A stretch of 64,000 nucleotides of DNA from NCBI GenBank assembly GCA_964434165.1, contig CAYSUS010000026.1:14005-78004 (forward strand), written 5' to 3'. Of the stretch, positions 1-6,591 are shown one piece after another. A model generated the notes under the pieces. The model had not been told where the DNA came from, made no database searches, and was given only the letters and a program-made list of their open reading frames with translations. Each line of letters opens with the position of its first letter. Position 1 is the stretch's first letter. The DNA is from CAYSUS01 sp964434165 (GTDB lineage Bacteria; Planctomycetota; Planctomycetia; Pirellulales; Thermoguttaceae). The position numbers were made by a program, and so were the translations under genes.

Positions 1-572
1 GCTCGCCGGGGATTTCGCTGCGAGGTGGCATCGAGTCTGTCTTACGGTAGTAGTCCTTGCATGTGTCCCAGATTGTCTGCAAATCCGCTTTGGCTGCGCT
101 ACCGCCCGAAGATATAGGGCCACACCCTGAAGATAACCAAGCGATTACGCATATTACTGCGAAGCATGAAATAGTGCGACACATAGCTGTTTGCTCCCAT
201 TGATCGATGTGGACCGACAGCATGCACCCCTGCCAGTCGGGGCGACCCGCCGGATTTCGCTAATTTACGCCTGGGAAACCCGTTTGACAACCGTCCGAGT
301 GCTGATTTACGTTGCTCGGGCTGCAGCCGGGGGAGCGGGTCGAAACTGGGCACACAATCAACAGCACCCCCGCTGGTGAGGGCGTCCTCTGAAAACGTAT
401 CGTCGCGAGCAGGTTCACTCGACTGGCATTCCCATTGCCGTCGGCGTTCGGATTTTGCCTTCATTCACAACCCCAGGCTTGGCAATGGCTTACAACGGAA
501 GCCCATACTCTCGGTCGAGAATTCCGCGACCCGCTTTACGAATCCGGCTCCGGGCCGGAAATAACAGAGTGA
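1..572. other. No gene recognised
   Basis: This stretch has visibly lower GC than the rest of the window and only short, unconvincing reading frames on both strands. I see no RNA gene and no remnant of the host PRC-barrel gene that would mark the left end of the mobile element. It is probably intergenic DNA inside the element, upstream of its small gene block, so the element's left boundary most likely lies before position 1. Confidence 0.5.
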
Positions 573-602
573 GCGGGCATGGTGCTCGCCCGCATGGTTT
601 TT
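573..602 (+). terminator. Hairpin followed by a T run
   Basis: GCGGGC at 573-578 pairs with GCCCGC at 588-593 across a 9-base loop, and TTTTT follows at 598-602. This has the form of a Rho-independent terminator. It sits just upstream of the ribosome-binding site of the next gene, so it could separate that gene from upstream transcription or act as an attenuator. Confidence 0.45.
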
Positions 603-623
603 CAACCGCGAGGAGAAACGCGA

Positions 624-1169
624 ATGGGAATTGGATTGACCTTCGAGGAGTACGTTGACCTGCGGCTGCGGCCCCTGGCCGACTCGGACCCCGTCTTCAG
701 CGAAGCCGCCGAGAGGGAGCGGGAGCGGATGTTCCCGATGAACGCAACGGGGGCGTCGGGCCACCTGCGGTCGCGGGGATACGACTGCCGGCCGCAGATG
801 CTCGATCTGCTGGTTGAGGACGGCGTCGTCAAGCTCGCGAAGCCGGACGCCTGGACGCAGGCCGACGTCGACGCCGCGGCCGAGCACTTCGAGGACTGCA
901 ACATCCTCACGCCGTTCGCGGCGATGTGCGAAACGCTCGGCTGCCGCTACGCCGACTTCCTGCGGCCGCTTCGCGAGGCCGCCGAGCGCGAGTCGCAGAA
1001 GTACGGCCGCCGCATTCCGGCCGATGACCAGTACTTCGTCATGCACCGCGTCCCGCCCCGCGGCCTGCTGGACAAGGCCGGCAACCTGGTCGGCTCCACC
1101 CCGGCGATCATTTCGTTCTCGATCTGCGATGACATCAAGGAGCGGCTCGAACGCGGCGAGGAGGTGTGA
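624..1169 (+). CDS. Hypothetical protein of the mobile element (181 aa)
   Basis: I do not recognise the family. The start at 624 is chosen because GAGGAGAAA lies just upstream and the protein then begins MGIGLTFEEY; an in-frame ATG at 579 falls within the preceding hairpin and has no comparable site. The protein is soluble, acidic and charged, with no signal peptide or membrane segment. It carries an Asp/Ala-rich middle (TQADVDAAAEHFEDC) and ends ERLERGEEV. Its stop codon directly abuts the ATG of the next gene, so the two are almost certainly co-transcribed. The context (sigma-like protein, capsid-protease) suggests a phage-type accessory or regulatory protein, but no function can be assigned. 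Confidence 0.7.
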   Translation: MGIGLTFEEYVDLRLRPLADSDPVFSEAAERERERMFPMNATGASGHLRSRGYDCRPQMLDLLVEDGVVKLAKPDAWTQADVDAAAEHFEDCNILTPFAAMCETLGCRYADFLRPLREAAERESQKYGRRIPADDQYFVMHRVPPRGLLDKAGNLVGSTPAIISFSICDDIKERLERGEEV

Positions 1170-1721
1170 ATGGGCGAATCCGAAGATTTCGTCATCGATG
1201 AGGCACTGGAGAAACTCATCAACCGCCTCGCGGCCGATTTCGTCAGGCAGTACGGCCCGAGGTCCGTCGATCCCCAGGAAGTCGCCCAGGCAGCGAAATT
1301 CCAGTTATTCCGCAACCCGCCGAAGTTCGACGCGGCGAAGGGGACGAAGGAAGCGCTGATCAAGACCATCGTCCAGCGGGCCGCGCTTAAGCATTCCGCC
1401 CGCGCGAAGCGGCATGCCAGCCGCTTCAAGCAGTGGCCCGAGCCGAAACCCGGCAGCAAGGGGTTGCGGCTCGATCCCCCTGAGGATAAGGAACCGGAGT
1501 TGCCGACGCTTGACGGCATCCTCGAGTACATCGAAGACGAACCCAGTCGGGCGCTCTGCCGGCAGTTCGTCGAATGCGACGGCAACGTCAGCGAAGTCGC
1601 CCGCCGCATGAAGGTATCCGAAGGAACCATTCGGTACCGCATCAAGGTGCTCGGCCCGAGGCTGCTCGCGGCCGGCTACACGCCGTCGCTTCGGCGACGG
1701 ATCAAACCCCGGGTAGATTGA
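1170..1721 (+). CDS. Sigma-70-like HTH protein of the mobile element
   Basis: A 183-aa protein with the general layout of a small sigma factor. A helical N-terminal part (about 11-85) includes an AQAAKFQLFRNPPKFD segment reminiscent of region 2. A linker follows, then a C-terminal helix-turn-helix at about 138-160 (GNVSEVARRMKVSEGTIRYR), and finally a basic tail. The start is an ATG immediately after the TGA of the preceding gene with GGAGG upstream, indicating coupled translation. The next gene, the capsid-protease fusion, begins 3 bp after the stop. A role in switching on the element's capsid gene is plausible, but that is inference; the protein could instead be a terminase-small-subunit-like DNA-binding protein, which also uses an HTH of this kind. 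Confidence 0.65.
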   Translation: MGESEDFVIDEALEKLINRLAADFVRQYGPRSVDPQEVAQAAKFQLFRNPPKFDAAKGTKEALIKTIVQRAALKHSARAKRHASRFKQWPEPKPGSKGLRLDPPEDKEPELPTLDGILEYIEDEPSRALCRQFVECDGNVSEVARRMKVSEGTIRYRIKVLGPRLLAAGYTPSLRRRIKPRVD

Positions 1722-1724
1722 ACC

Positions 1725-3569
1725 ATGACCACAGCCACTGACGGCCTTCTGTTTTCGATGGCCGACGTCGAAATCCAAGCCGCCGGCAAGACGCCCGCGG
1801 TTTCCATCGTCGCCTACACCGGCAACCTGATGACGGTGCCCGGCTGGGGCCCGGTGGCCATCGAACTGGCCGGCATCGACGCGGCCCAGCAAGTCGGCAT
1901 TCTGGCCGACCACGATTCGACGCTCAAGGGGATCGTCGGCTACGGCCGAGCCCGCGTCGAAAGCAACCGGCTCGTCGTCGCCGGCACGATCGCGCCGACG
2001 ACGGAGGCCGCCCGCCAGATCATCGATCTGGCCCGGGCGGGCTTCCGGTTCCAGGCCAGCGTGGGCGTCTCGCCCACCGATACCCAGCGGATTCGGCCGG
2101 GCGACACGGTCGTCGTCAACGGCCGAACCATCACCGCGCCCCGCACCGGCATGACCTACGTGCGGGCCGGCGAATTGCGTGAGGTTTCCATTGTGTCCAT
2201 CGCGGCCGATCGGAACACGTCGGTTGCGATCACCGCTTCAGAGAAAGGGAAGAGGCAAATGAGTACGGAGACGATTGAGAAGACGGCCGAGCAGATCCGC
2301 GAGGAGGCCCTGGCCGAAAGCAAGCGGATCACCGGCATCCGCGAAGCGTGCGACGGGCGGTTCGGCCAGATCGAGGCGAAGGCCATCGAAGAGGGCTGGG
2401 GCGTCGATCAGACGCGGCTCGAAGTGCTGCGGGCCTCGCGCCCGACGCCCCCGCCGGTTCGTGGCGTCGAGCCGGCCCCCGACCGTCGGGTGTTGGAGGC
2501 GGCCATCCTTTCGCACATGGGGTGCGAGGGCTTGGCCGAGAAGTCCCTGGGGCCCGACGCGGCGCAGCGGGCCCGCGACATGCGGGCCACCAGCCTGATC
2601 GACCTGTGCCGCGCGGCCCTGCGGATCGAGGGCATCGAGACGCCCCACGGCCGCGACGGGCTGATCCGCGCGGCGCTGTCGACCTACTCGCTGCCGGTGG
2701 CCTTGGGCGACGCGGCCAACAAGGTGTTGATGGACGCCTACGGCGAATCGCCGGCCACCTGGCGGGCGTTCGCGGCCGTCAAGTCGGCCAGCGACTTCAA
2801 GGAGCACACCGGCGTCCGCCCGACGCAGACGGGCGAATTGGAGCAGGTGGCCCCCGGCGGCGAACTGAAGTACGGTTCGCTCAAGGAATCGACCTACAAG
2901 TTCCAGGTCGATACGTTCGGCAAGAACATCGGAATCGACCGTCGCGACATCATCAACGACGACTTGAGCATGTTCGACGACACGGCCCGCTCGCTGGGGC
3001 GCTCCGCGATGCGGGCCGTCTCCGATCTGGTCTACAAGACCTTGCTGGCCGGCGCCGGCAGCTTCTTCTCGGCCGGCAACGGCAACTACGCCTCGGGGGC
3101 CGACACGGCCCTGAGCCTCGCCGCCTTGGGCGCCGGCGTCACGAAGATGATGCAACAGCGCGACGACGAGGGCCGCGATCTGGACATCCGGCCGAAGTGC
3201 CTGCTCGTGCCGCCGGAGCTTTCGCAGACGGCCAAGGAGCTTCTGCAAAGCGATTTCATTCAGCGGGCCAACTCGGACGAGCCGACGGGCAATGCGCTGA
3301 AGAACATCGTTTCCCTCGAAGTGGAATCCCGCCTTTCTAACAGTGAGCGGTTCACCGGCATCTCGGCCAAAGCCTGGTACCTGTTCGCCGGGCCGCAGGA
3401 CGCTGCGCTGGTCGTTGCCTTTCTGCAAGGCAAGCAGACCCCGACAGTCGAGTTCTTCGGGTTCGATGCGGACCCGAACAAGCTGGCGGCCACGTGGCGG
3501 GTGTTCCACGACTTCGGCTGCGCCCTGGGCGACCACCGCGCGGCCTTCAAAGCGAAGGGCGAAGCCTGA
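1725..3569 (+). CDS. HK97-type prohead protease-major capsid fusion
   Basis: A 614-aa polypeptide. Residues 1 to about 175 resemble HK97-type prohead proteases, with candidate catalytic His63 (LADHDS), Ser112 (FQASVG) and the family motif LREVSIV at 151-157. A helical segment (about 180-260) resembles a scaffold or delta domain. The rest looks like an HK97-fold major capsid protein (SLKESTYKFQVDTFGKNIGI, later FFGFDADPNKLAATWRVFHDFG). In such fusions the protease releases itself and trims the scaffold during head assembly. At Met179 (2259) an in-frame ATG follows AAAGGGAAGAGGCAA, a good internal ribosome-binding site, so free capsid protein may also be made. It lies in one operon with the two genes before it. 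No terminase, portal or tail gene is adjacent, unlike normal phage order. Confidence 0.88.
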   Translation: MTTATDGLLFSMADVEIQAAGKTPAVSIVAYTGNLMTVPGWGPVAIELAGIDAAQQVGILADHDSTLKGIVGYGRARVESNRLVVAGTIAPTTEAARQIIDLARAGFRFQASVGVSPTDTQRIRPGDTVVVNGRTITAPRTGMTYVRAGELREVSIVSIAADRNTSVAITASEKGKRQMSTETIEKTAEQIREEALAESKRITGIREACDGRFGQIEAKAIEEGWGVDQTRLEVLRASRPTPPPVRGVEPAPDRRVLEAAILSHMGCEGLAEKSLGPDAAQRARDMRATSLIDLCRAALRIEGIETPHGRDGLIRAALSTYSLPVALGDAANKVLMDAYGESPATWRAFAAVKSASDFKEHTGVRPTQTGELEQVAPGGELKYGSLKESTYKFQVDTFGKNIGIDRRDIINDDLSMFDDTARSLGRSAMRAVSDLVYKTLLAGAGSFFSAGNGNYASGADTALSLAALGAGVTKMMQQRDDEGRDLDIRPKCLLVPPELSQTAKELLQSDFIQRANSDEPTGNALKNIVSLEVESRLSNSERFTGISAKAWYLFAGPQDAALVVAFLQGKQTPTVEFFGFDADPNKLAATWRVFHDFGCALGDHRAAFKAKGEA

Positions 3570-3577
3570 TTCGGCAC

Positions 3578-3636
3578 GGGCTTGCGGGGTGCGGCGCGCT
3601 CTGCTTGGCGTCGCATCCCGCCCTTCGTTTTTCTCT
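3578..3636 (+). terminator. Terminator after the capsid gene
   Basis: GCGGGGTGCGGCG pairs with CGTCGCATCCCGC (G-T pairs allowed) around a short loop, and a T-rich tract (GTTTTTCTCTTTG) follows. It starts a few bases after the capsid stop codon and is a good candidate Rho-independent terminator, separating the capsid transcript from the replication genes. Confidence 0.6.
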
Positions 3637-3660
3637 TTGTCTCGATGGGGAGCACCCGGC

Positions 3661-3846
3661 ATGGTAGCAGCAACCGAACGGATCGGGAAATTCGACTTCT
3701 CTGTGGCCACCTGCGAACCGAGGGCCGAGACCGGCGACCTGCCAGCGCGAAGGCAGGAAACGCTCACGGCCTGGCTGCTGGCCCAATGGGATCGTGAGCA
3801 TGAAGGCGAGCGTGAATCCCTGGCAGCACTTGCGGAAAGGAACTGA
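3661..3846 (+). CDS. Small hypothetical protein of the mobile element (61 aa)
   Basis: A 61-residue protein beginning MVAATERIGKFDF, with ATG preceded by GGGGAG at good spacing. It is highly charged and likely helical at its C-terminus (WLLAQWDREHEGERESL). It ends 3 bp before the TTG start of the AAA+ ATPase, so the two are probably co-translated. I recognise no domain. Small proteins in this position are often accessory replication or regulatory factors in phages and plasmids, but that is only context. Confidence 0.6.
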   Translation: MVAATERIGKFDFSVATCEPRAETGDLPARRQETLTAWLLAQWDREHEGERESLAALAERN

Positions 3847-3849
3847 GCA

Positions 3850-5406
3850 TTGATCGCACTGAGCCAATCGCACGACGTCGGCCTCGCTGCGGACTACGAC
3901 GACGCGCCGGACTGGCCGGACCAATCGCCGGAGAAGGAACGCGCGTTCCGCCGGGGGTTTCTCGAAGAGGCCCGCCGCGTGGTGCGCGAGTGGGGCGACC
4001 CCGACGACGGCACGTTCGATCCCTGGGGCGAGGAAGAAGCGGCCCGCCAGCTTCGCCGCCGGGTGCGCGAGCGATTCTCGGTATACGGACCTGGCCGGGC
4101 GGGGCCGAAGACATACCATCTCGGCTATCGGCCGGGCCATGCTGTGCCGGCCGCCCGGCTTCGGGGGCGTCATCATGCGATGGCCTACGTCACGCAATCC
4201 TGGGACGAGGTTGAAGACCTCGACACATTCGATCGGCTCGTGCTTCCCGCATGGTTGACGGCCGTTGAACGCTGGGCCGAAGAACCGATCAGCACGCGCG
4301 ACCCCGCCGCACCGCCGATGCCCTTGGAGATCGAGGGGGCCGAGATCGTTACCAAAGCCAAGCAACCGCCAGCGATACTTGCGCAATGCGTAAGTATGGA
4401 GCCAACCCCGCGGCGGTTTCAACTGACGCGGGCCGACCAGATCGAGATGCGCCCGCCCGACTGGCTGCTTCGGGGCGTGTTGGAACGCGACACGTTCGCC
4501 CTGGTGTTCGGTGACCCAGGCTGCGGGAAATCCTTCGTGGCCATCGACTGGGCCGCGAGGATCGCCACAGGCACGCCCTGGCGGGGCCATACGGTACGAG
4601 CCGGCCCGGTGGTCTACGTGGCCGGCGAGGGCCAGCAGGGGTTCGGCCGGCGAATCCGGGCATGGAGCGAGAACGCCGGTGTCGAGATGGCCGGTGCGCC
4701 GTTATTCGTCGCCCCGGCGGTGGCCATCCCGCAGCCCGCCGAACTCGCCTCTCTCTTCGCGGCCATCGACGCCGCATCGGGCCGCCCGACGCTTGTGGTT
4801 CTCGACACCCTGGCCCGCTGCTTCGGGGGCGGCGACGAGAACAGCACCCAGGACATGAGCCGGTTCGTTTCGGCCTGCGACGCCATCCGGCGTCGCTACG
4901 ACTGCACGATCCTGGTGGTGCATCACACCGGGCACGCCGAGAAGATGCGCGCCCGCGGGGCGATCGCGCTGAAGGCCGCGCTCGACGCCGAATACCGGCT
5001 CGACAAAACCGAGCCCGGGCTGACGTTGACGGCCACCAAGATGAAGGACGCGGAGATCCCCGCGCCGTTGGCCATGGAATTGGTGACGGTGGAACTGCCC
5101 GGCATGCGCGATGAATACGGCAACCCGATCACGTCGGCCGCCGTCGAGGTGATCGATGCGGACGTCGGCGCGCTCGCCTCGACGGCCAAGGCCATGCCCG
5201 GCAAGCGGGGGAAGTGGCAGGAGGTCGGGCTCTCGGTTGCGCGCCGGTTGATTGCGATGAGTGACGAAGGCCGGGCGAGCGTGAAGGCTTGGCATGCTGA
5301 GTGCGAAGCGGCCGGCATGCGGCAGTCCACCCGGTACGACGTGCTGGCCAAGCTCCAAGAACGAAGCGAGGTGATCGTCGACGGCGACGCCATCGTTCCA
5401 GCGTGA
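3850..5406 (+). CDS. RepA-like AAA+ ATPase (helicase/primase-type)
   Basis: A 518-aa protein resembling the RepA/RecA-fold hexameric helicase family of plasmids and satellites. The central domain has a Walker A motif GDPGCGKS at 221-228, a Walker B-like LVVLDTLARC around Asp319, and a paired-His sensor (VVHHTGH) around 358. The N-terminal about 190 residues form a poorly recognisable charged region. The C-terminal part (about 430-518) resembles the winged-helix tail of such ATPases. The likely start is TTG at 3850. The palindrome and repeat cluster begin 13 bp after the stop, the expected arrangement for an initiator/helicase acting at an adjacent origin. It probably drives replication of the excised element. 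A phage DNA-repair ATPase is the main alternative. Confidence 0.82.
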   Translation: MIALSQSHDVGLAADYDDAPDWPDQSPEKERAFRRGFLEEARRVVREWGDPDDGTFDPWGEEEAARQLRRRVRERFSVYGPGRAGPKTYHLGYRPGHAVPAARLRGRHHAMAYVTQSWDEVEDLDTFDRLVLPAWLTAVERWAEEPISTRDPAAPPMPLEIEGAEIVTKAKQPPAILAQCVSMEPTPRRFQLTRADQIEMRPPDWLLRGVLERDTFALVFGDPGCGKSFVAIDWAARIATGTPWRGHTVRAGPVVYVAGEGQQGFGRRIRAWSENAGVEMAGAPLFVAPAVAIPQPAELASLFAAIDAASGRPTLVVLDTLARCFGGGDENSTQDMSRFVSACDAIRRRYDCTILVVHHTGHAEKMRARGAIALKAALDAEYRLDKTEPGLTLTATKMKDAEIPAPLAMELVTVELPGMRDEYGNPITSAAVEVIDADVGALASTAKAMPGKRGKWQEVGLSVARRLIAMSDEGRASVKAWHAECEAAGMRQSTRYDVLAKLQERSEVIVDGDAIVPA

Positions 5407-5418
5407 GCACCCTCGCCC

Positions 5419-5613
5419 TTCCAATATTCCAATTCCAATTTCCTTAAGGAAATTGGAATTGGAATGGAAATTGGAATCGGGGCCTGAAAATAGAAATTGG
5501 AAATTGGAATTGGAAACTGGAATCCGCACAACCACCTTAGCCACAAAGGTTTACGATCACACTTGGGCAGGCATGGCCGGGGCAAATTGGAATATTGGAA
5601 TCCCAAATTGGAA
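5419..5613. repeat. Iteron-like ATTGGAA array with 40-bp palindrome (putative origin)
   Basis: Three inverted units TTCCAAT start at 5419, 5427 and 5433. Nine direct units ATTGGAA start at 5452, 5458, 5470, 5496, 5503, 5509, 5586, 5594 and 5607. The inner inverted and direct units form a perfect 40-bp palindrome, 5426-5465, centred on TTAA. The stretch is AT-rich within a GC-rich genome and directly follows the RepA-like ATPase gene. Iterated 7-mers plus a palindrome next to a replication ATPase gene are typical of an iteron origin. A partition site or recombinase accessory site is the alternative. Confidence 0.6.
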
Positions 5614-5688
5614 TCGCGGCGGCCGGGTGCGTCACGTCTCGAAAATGATACGGCCTATGAGGGGTGCGCAACGATTGGCGGGGCGGCC

Positions 5689-5710
5689 AGGTGTCAGGAA
5701 TCTGACACCT
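5689..5710. repeat. Perfect 9-bp inverted repeat
   Basis: AGGTGTCAG at 5689-5697 and CTGACACCT at 5702-5710 flank a GAAT loop. No T run follows, so an operator or a REP-like element is more likely than a terminator. A related AGGTGTC hairpin occurs at 45543-45565. Confidence 0.5.
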
Positions 5711-6003
5711 GAAACGGCGGCGGAACGCCGGCTAGGTACTTCGGCCGAGACCCCCTCTTCTGATGGCCACGGGAACGGGCGCGCTACCAGACAGAGTTTC
5801 TTTCAGGGGTGACGCAACGGGGCAGCCCCAAAATCCCCGCCCAGTTCGCCCAGATTGGCCCCGTGTGGCCAAGTTTCCGAGAATCCGCCCCCTTGGCCAA
5901 CCCCCTAGCTTGAGGTTCTTCCCGCGTTGAGGTAACTGACTGTCCTGTTGGGCCGCGGGGGTCGCGGCCCACCCGTAATACCCAAGACGCGAGGAGAACG
6001 AAG
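5711..6003. other. Intergenic stretch before the HARE-HTH gene
   Basis: About 290 bases without a convincing gene. It lies between the repeat cluster and the HARE-HTH gene and probably carries the promoter for the genes downstream. A ribosome-binding site (GAGGAGAACGAAG) is visible just before 6004. Confidence 0.5.
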
Positions 6004-6294
6004 ATGGCGAAGAAAACCACCACGAAGAAGGCGGCCCGCGCGGCGAAGGCCCCGGCGAAGAAGCTAAGCCAGATCGCCGCGGCGGTTCAGGTCTTGCGGC
6101 GGGCTCGCAAACCGATGAGCGCCCGCGAGATGGTCGAAGCGATGGAGGCCAAGGGCCTCTGGTCTTCGCCCGGTGGCAAGACGCCGGAAGCGACGTTGTA
6201 CGCCTCGATCATTCGCGAGATCGCGAAGAAGGGGGATGACGCCCGGTTCGTGAAGGCGGATCGCGGGCGGTTCGCCTTGGCCTCGAAGAAGTAG
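6004..6294 (+). CDS. HARE-HTH (HB1/ASXL) DNA-binding protein
   Basis: A 96-aa protein. A lysine/alanine-rich basic tail (about 1-22) precedes a HARE-HTH winged-helix domain at about 23-93. The domain shows the family's usual pattern: LSQIAAAVQVLRRARKPMS, then a GLWSSPGGKTPEATLYA segment and a RGRFALA end. This domain is found in chromatin, restriction and RNA polymerase delta-like proteins and probably binds DNA. GAGGAG lies just upstream of the ATG. The basic tail suggests a nucleoid-like or regulatory protein. It lies between the putative origin and the recombinase, so origin binding or control of excision are reasonable guesses only. Confidence 0.8.
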   Translation: MAKKTTTKKAARAAKAPAKKLSQIAAAVQVLRRARKPMSAREMVEAMEAKGLWSSPGGKTPEATLYASIIREIAKKGDDARFVKADRGRFALASKK

Positions 6295-6306
6295 GACGGC
6301 GACGCC

Positions 6307-6516
6307 ATGAAGAAACCCCGCCTCGAAGCCGAGCCCGCCTACGAGAGCGCCCACATGGTGGCAACCGATCTGGTAGGCCGCATCAGCGAGTTGCTTCAGG
6401 ATCTGCCCGCCCCGGGCGGCGACGTAGACATCAATTGGTGCCACGTCGGGTCGCTGGCCGAGGTCAACCAGCGGTTGGCATCGGTCGTCGCCTTCCTCGA
6501 AGGCGCCGAAACGTGA
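6307..6516 (+). CDS. Small hypothetical protein of the mobile element (69 aa)
   Basis: A 69-aa protein starting MKKPRLEAEPAYESAH, 12 bp after the HARE-HTH gene and probably in the same transcript. It appears helical in two segments (VATDLVGRISELLQDL and VNQRLASVVAFLEGAE), with no signal peptide and no recognisable family. Codon use and GC match its neighbours. The recombinase starts about 75 bp downstream. Confidence 0.55.
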   Translation: MKKPRLEAEPAYESAHMVATDLVGRISELLQDLPAPGGDVDINWCHVGSLAEVNQRLASVVAFLEGAET

Positions 6517-6591
6517 TCTCGAACCATCCCCCGCACCCCGTCGGGCCGACGACGCCCGGCGGGGTGTGTCGCTTCATAGGAGTACAACCCA

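Noticed and set aside
99..464. A 121-aa minus-strand frame near the left end
   Set aside because: No ribosome-binding site, no recognisable motif and the surrounding region has no gene-like composition.
5419..5613. CRISPR-like array
   Set aside because: The unit is 7 bp, directly abutting or irregularly spaced, with inverted copies and no spacers.
5453..5812. A 119-aa plus-strand frame through the ATTGGAA repeats
   Set aside because: Its protein is just translation of the repeats (WKLE/WNW-rich), with no family and no ribosome-binding site.
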